From Micromonospora endolithica (GTDB lineage Bacteria; Actinomycetota; Actinomycetes; Mycobacteriales; Micromonosporaceae): 46,648 nt of DNA. The DNA lies in the NCBI RefSeq assembly GCF_003626595.1, contig NZ_RBAK01000024.1:1-46648 (forward strand), in the 5' to 3' direction. Shown one piece after another: positions 44,018 through 46,648 of the stretch (positions are counted from its first letter, which is position 1; every line of letters begins with the position of its first letter). Under the pieces are notes generated by a model, which had not been told where the DNA came from, searched no databases, and saw only the letters and a program-made list of their open reading frames with translations. A program made the position numbers and the translations under genes.

Positions 44018-44137
44018 CCTAGTCTGGTGCCCTGAGTTGTTAATTCGGCCGCAGTATGTGGCGAGGCCGTTCAGGGTCTCGTCGGCGGTCCTGGTCCACA
44101 CGAACGGTTTCGGGTCGGTGTCCATGCCTCGATCCAG
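44018..44137 (-). pseudogene. IS630-family transposase 3' remnant
   Basis: On the minus strand the sequence reads WIEAW, then (after one missing base) TDPKPFVWTRTADETLNGLATYCGRINNSGH. This is the usual end of IS630-family transposases in actinobacteria. The rest of the gene is absent, as is any recognisable second terminal repeat. Family assignment is from the TDPKPFVW signature. Confidence 0.6.
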
Positions 44138-44280
44138 GTCTATACGTCGGCTCCGTACCCCCGCACGACCTGATTACTGCCGGGATCAGCAGCAACCAGC
44201 CGGACCGCGCCAGGCGCCTTCGCGGCGCCCGGCGCGGGTGAGCTGCCGACCCCGCTCAGCGGTTGCCAAGGATGAGATCG

Positions 44281-44507
44281 GCATGCTCGCCCCGGCCGTC
44301 CTGACCATCCTCACCGCCCAGCAGCCAGACGCCGACCCCGAACCGGAGATCATCGCGTTGACCGTCGCCGAGATCCGCCGACTCCTCAACGCCTTCTTCC
44401 TGGCCGCAGCACTGCCACCAGAGCACACCCTGCACTGGTCGACCTGGCGGCGAACATCCCAAGCCCGATTCCGACAGTCCCACTACCAGCGCAGACAGGC
44501 GAAGTGA
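44281..44507 (+). pseudogene. IS701-like transposase 3' remnant
   Basis: The frame reads MLAPAVLTILTAQQPDADPE, then IIALTVAEIRRLLNAFFL...HTLHWSTWRRTSQARFRQSHYQRRQAK and stop. EIRRLL followed by HWS-WRR and the basic SHYQRR end is the C-terminus of IS701/DDE transposases. The catalytic part is missing. The region between the two remnants (44,138-44,280) holds nothing I can identify. Confidence 0.55.
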
Positions 44508-44530
44508 CGTTGGAGTATTAGGCTCCACAT

Positions 44531-44857
44531 ATGGTCCGGGATGAACTGCTGCGGCTGCGCGCGAGGGCGGAGGCTGAGGCGGCGACGCTGGCCCGGGATC
44601 TGGAGGCGCTGTTCCTGGCATCGCGGGATTCGAATGCTGACGACGAGCACGATCCGGAGGGTGCCACCATCGGCTTCGAACGCGCCCAGTTGACGGCGCT
44701 GTTGGCCGGGGCGCGGGAACGGATCGCCGATGTTGACGACGCGCTGCGTCGGGTGGATGCGGCGACCTACGGCGTTTGCGAACGATGCGGGCGGCCGATC
44801 GGCGATGAACGGCTTGCCGCGCGGCCGTTCGCCCGCTTCTGCATGGCATGCGCATAG
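44531..44857 (+). CDS. TraR/DksA-type C4 zinc-finger protein
   Basis: 108 residues. A coiled coil (LRLRARAEAEAATLARDLEALFLASRD) leads to RERIADVDDALRRVDAATYGVCERCGRPIGDERLAARPFARFCMACA, with four cysteines of the DksA/TraR zinc finger. Relatives bind RNA polymerase through the secondary channel and modulate transcription. TTAGGCT at 44518-44524 would put a start of transcription at the ATG, so the message may be leaderless. It is intact amid remnants. Confidence 0.85.
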   Translation: MVRDELLRLRARAEAEAATLARDLEALFLASRDSNADDEHDPEGATIGFERAQLTALLAGARERIADVDDALRRVDAATYGVCERCGRPIGDERLAARPFARFCMACA

Positions 44858-45058
44858 GGCATGAGGGTTGGCGAACACTGGGGCCGCTCACTAATTCCAG
44901 CGAAGCGTTTACGCGGGCTACGACGAGGTGCGCTCAACTGCCGTGGACGCGCGTCACGGAGCGCAGCCGGCCACCCAAGGGCGGCGGCGCACGGACGTGC
45001 CAAAGTGAGGTTGCCGAGCTTGATTGCTCGGGTTGGCTGAGAGCCCCAGAATCGGGGC

Positions 45059-45691
45059 ATGCTGCCGACGGAGATGCCGTGTCTCGACGGGCCGCCAGCG
45101 CGCTTGCGGGCGTTTCGGTTGGACGACGCCCCGCTCGTCGCTTCGGTCGCCTCGGACCCTCTCATCCCCCTCATCACGTCAGTGCCGCCCTCCGATGCGC
45201 ACGAGGACATCGCTGCCTACCTTGAACGGCAGCACCAACGACTCGCTGAAGGGTCTGGCTACTCCTTTGCGATCGCGGACGCCGAGACCGACGAAGCTGT
45301 GGGGAACATCGGCCTCTGGACCAGCCACATCTCCACCGGGCGGGCATCGACGGGCTACTGGATCGCACCGCAGCACCGGCGCCGCGGATACGTCCGGGCC
45401 GCTCTGAGCGCCCTCACCGCTTGGGCCAGCTCACTGGACGACGTCAAGCGGCTGGAGCTGTTCGTCGAACCATGGAACGAGGGCTCGTGGCGCGCCGCAG
45501 AAGCCTGCGGCTACCAGCGCGAAGGACTCCTGCGCAGCTGGCAGCAGGTCGGGACCGAGCGCAAAGACATGTACGTCTACAGCCTCATCCCTGGTCCGCG
45601 GGAGTGTGTCGATTTCTGTGTTTGGGCCTGTGGTGTGATCGAGGTTGTTAGATGTCGACCCGGTCGCCGTAGGCGAGGATCAGGGCGTTGA
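45059..45691 (+). CDS. GNAT N-acetyltransferase, 3' end fused to IS256 sequence
   Basis: The RimJ/RimL-type acetyltransferase runs about 180 residues: LRAFRLDDAPLVASVASDPL, GYSFAIADAETDEAVGNIGLW, STGYWIAPQHRRRGYVRAALSALTAWA (acetyl-CoA P-loop RRRGYVRAA), LELFVEPWNEGSWRAAEACGYQREGLLRSW, ERKDMYVYSLIPG. The last ~30 codons (from ~45,600) lie in the left end of the IS256 element. The insertion therefore removed the native stop but left the catalytic domain. It is probably still functional; the acceptor is unknown. Start may be at 45059 or 45074. Confidence 0.8.
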   Translation: MLPTEMPCLDGPPARLRAFRLDDAPLVASVASDPLIPLITSVPPSDAHEDIAAYLERQHQRLAEGSGYSFAIADAETDEAVGNIGLWTSHISTGRASTGYWIAPQHRRRGYVRAALSALTAWASSLDDVKRLELFVEPWNEGSWRAAEACGYQREGLLRSWQQVGTERKDMYVYSLIPGPRECVDFCVWACGVIEVVRCRPGRRRRGSGR

Positions 45692-46648
45692 GGGCCTTGG
45701 CCCAACCGTAGACCCGGCCGGTGATGCTCCCGCCGCCCTTTCGTTTCTGTTGGACGACGAGGTAGAGGACCTTCATCGCGGCCTGCTCGGTCGGGAAGCG
45801 CCCCCGTCGGCGGGCGGCTTGCCGGAACCGGGCGTTCAGGCTCTCGATGATGTTGGTGGTGTAGAGGACCTTGCGGACCTCGTGGTCGTAGTCCAAGAAG
45901 GGCACGAACTGCGGCCAGGAGGTCCGCCACAGTTTGATGACGGCCGGGTACTGGTCGCCGAACTCGGCGGCGAACGCCTCGAACCGGGCCTCGGCGGCCG
46001 CGACAGTCGGGGCGGTATAGATCTCCCGCAACGCCGGGGTGATCTTCTGCCAGTCCTTGCGATTGGTGTAGCGCAGGCTGGCCCGGACGAGGTGGACGAC
46101 GCACTGTTGGTGCACCGCCTGCGGCCAGACCTGCTCGATGGCGTCGGTCATGCCTTTCAGTCCGTCGGAGCAGACCATGAACACGTCCTCGACACCCCGG
46201 TTACGTAGTTCGGTGAGGTAGCCGGCCCACTGCTTGGCGCCTTCCCCGCCGGTGCCGGCCCACATACCGAGGACGTCACGTTCTCCGTCGAGGCTGATGC
46301 CGACCACGACGTAGACGGGCCGGTTCGCGACCTGCCCCTGGCGGATCTTCACCACCAGGGCGTCGATGAACACCACCGGATAGACACGGTCGAGAGGCCC
46401 TTGCCGCCAGGCTTCCATCTCGTCCAGGACGTTGTCGGCGACCCGGCTGATCAACTCCCGGGACACGTCGGCGTCATACACGTCCGCCAGATGCGCGGAG
46501 ATCTCCCCGGTGGTCAACCCGTTGGCATAAGCGACAGGATCGTTTCGTTGAACCCGTCTAACCGGCGGGTGTGCTTCGGCACGATCCGTGGCGTGAACGA
46601 CCCGGCCCGGTCCCGCGGGACCTGGATCCGCACCGGCCCGACCTCGGT
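45601..46648 (-). mobile_element. IS256-family insertion sequence, right part cut by window end
   Basis: The left end is near 45,601 (GGAGTGTGTCGATTTCTGTG), where the GNAT gene stops resembling its family. It contains one transposase gene on the minus strand. The other end and the target duplication are outside the window. The exact boundary is uncertain by about ten bases. Confidence 0.75.
45648..46648 (-). pseudogene. IS256-family transposase, frameshifted and partial
   Basis: The C-terminal ~290 residues are open: LTTGEISAHLADVYDADVSRE, VVFIDALVVKIRQG (first catalytic Asp), FMVCSDGLKGM (second), HQQCVVHLVRASLRY, and KVLYTTNIIESLNARFRQ with the catalytic Glu. Upstream the frame breaks: at 46,526-46,532 the strand reads CTGTCGCTTATGCC, where family members have CTTTATGCC (Leu-Tyr-Ala). 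One missing T shifts the frame. Before it, QVPRDRAGSFTPRIVPKHTR then RLDGFNETILSL continues the family match. The start lies outside the window. Confidence 0.8.

Noticed and set aside
44848..45225. Plus-strand 125-codon ORF before the GNAT gene
   Set aside because: It overlaps GNAT in another frame and shows no protein-like pattern.

Overview
The window is about 46.6 kb of very GC-rich DNA from an actinobacterium. Gene content and order (rrn end, tlyA-nadK-recN-steA-steB, scpA-scpB-rluB-cmk-der) and abundant GTG starts with GTGA/ATGA overlaps suggest Micromonosporaceae (Micromonospora or a close relative). The taxon is an inference from protein style; no search was run.

Region 1 (1-28.5 kb) is conserved core chromosome, nearly all on the + strand. 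It opens with the end of an rRNA operon (5S rRNA and terminator) and a very long RGG-repeat/TPR protein. Next come a HAD phosphatase, an SCP2-like protein on the opposite strand, a phasin-like protein with a Lys/Ala tail, TlyA, NAD kinase and RecN. An envelope block follows: SteA, SteB/MctB, a MraY/WecA-like protein, a MurJ flippase, a GT4 glycosyltransferase and a large membrane protein with a phosphatase-like ectodomain. CTP synthase, a Nudix hydrolase, alanine dehydrogenase, XerD (apparently using a CTG start), a ParA-like ATPase, ScpA, ScpB, a pseudouridine synthase, cytidylate kinase and Der complete it. XerD, ParA and ScpAB form a chromosome-segregation neighbourhood.

Region 2 (28,566-36,354) is a roughly 7.7-kb integrated element in the 3' half of tRNA-Pro(GGG), bounded by a perfect 43-bp direct repeat. 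It looks like the relic of an actinomycete integrative element (AICE). The integrase has lost its N-terminal domain, the RRQRL gene is cut off at what appears to be the same deletion junction, and the DUF6284 gene has an in-frame stop. Still open are an Xis-like HTH gene, an HTH/TPR regulator split over two coupled ORFs, a PP2C-type phosphatase and a 1,080-residue NACHT-type STAND NTPase whose base composition is much more AT-rich than its surroundings. This NACHT/PP2C/regulator cargo is the best candidate in the window for an undescribed system, most likely anti-phage defence or a signalling switch; that function is inferred.

Region 3 (36.4-46.6 kb) is a plastic zone. Intact-looking genes (MBL-fold hydrolase, zinc-ribbon protein, TPR membrane protein, TraR/DksA zinc finger, GNAT) are interspersed with broken ones: a 5'-truncated BTAD/SARP regulator, a truncated pentapeptide-repeat protein, a broken DUF2716 gene, a frameshifted HEAT-like gene, and IS630- and IS701-like tails. 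It ends in an IS256-family element with a frameshifted transposase that runs off the window and has fused onto the 3' end of the GNAT gene.
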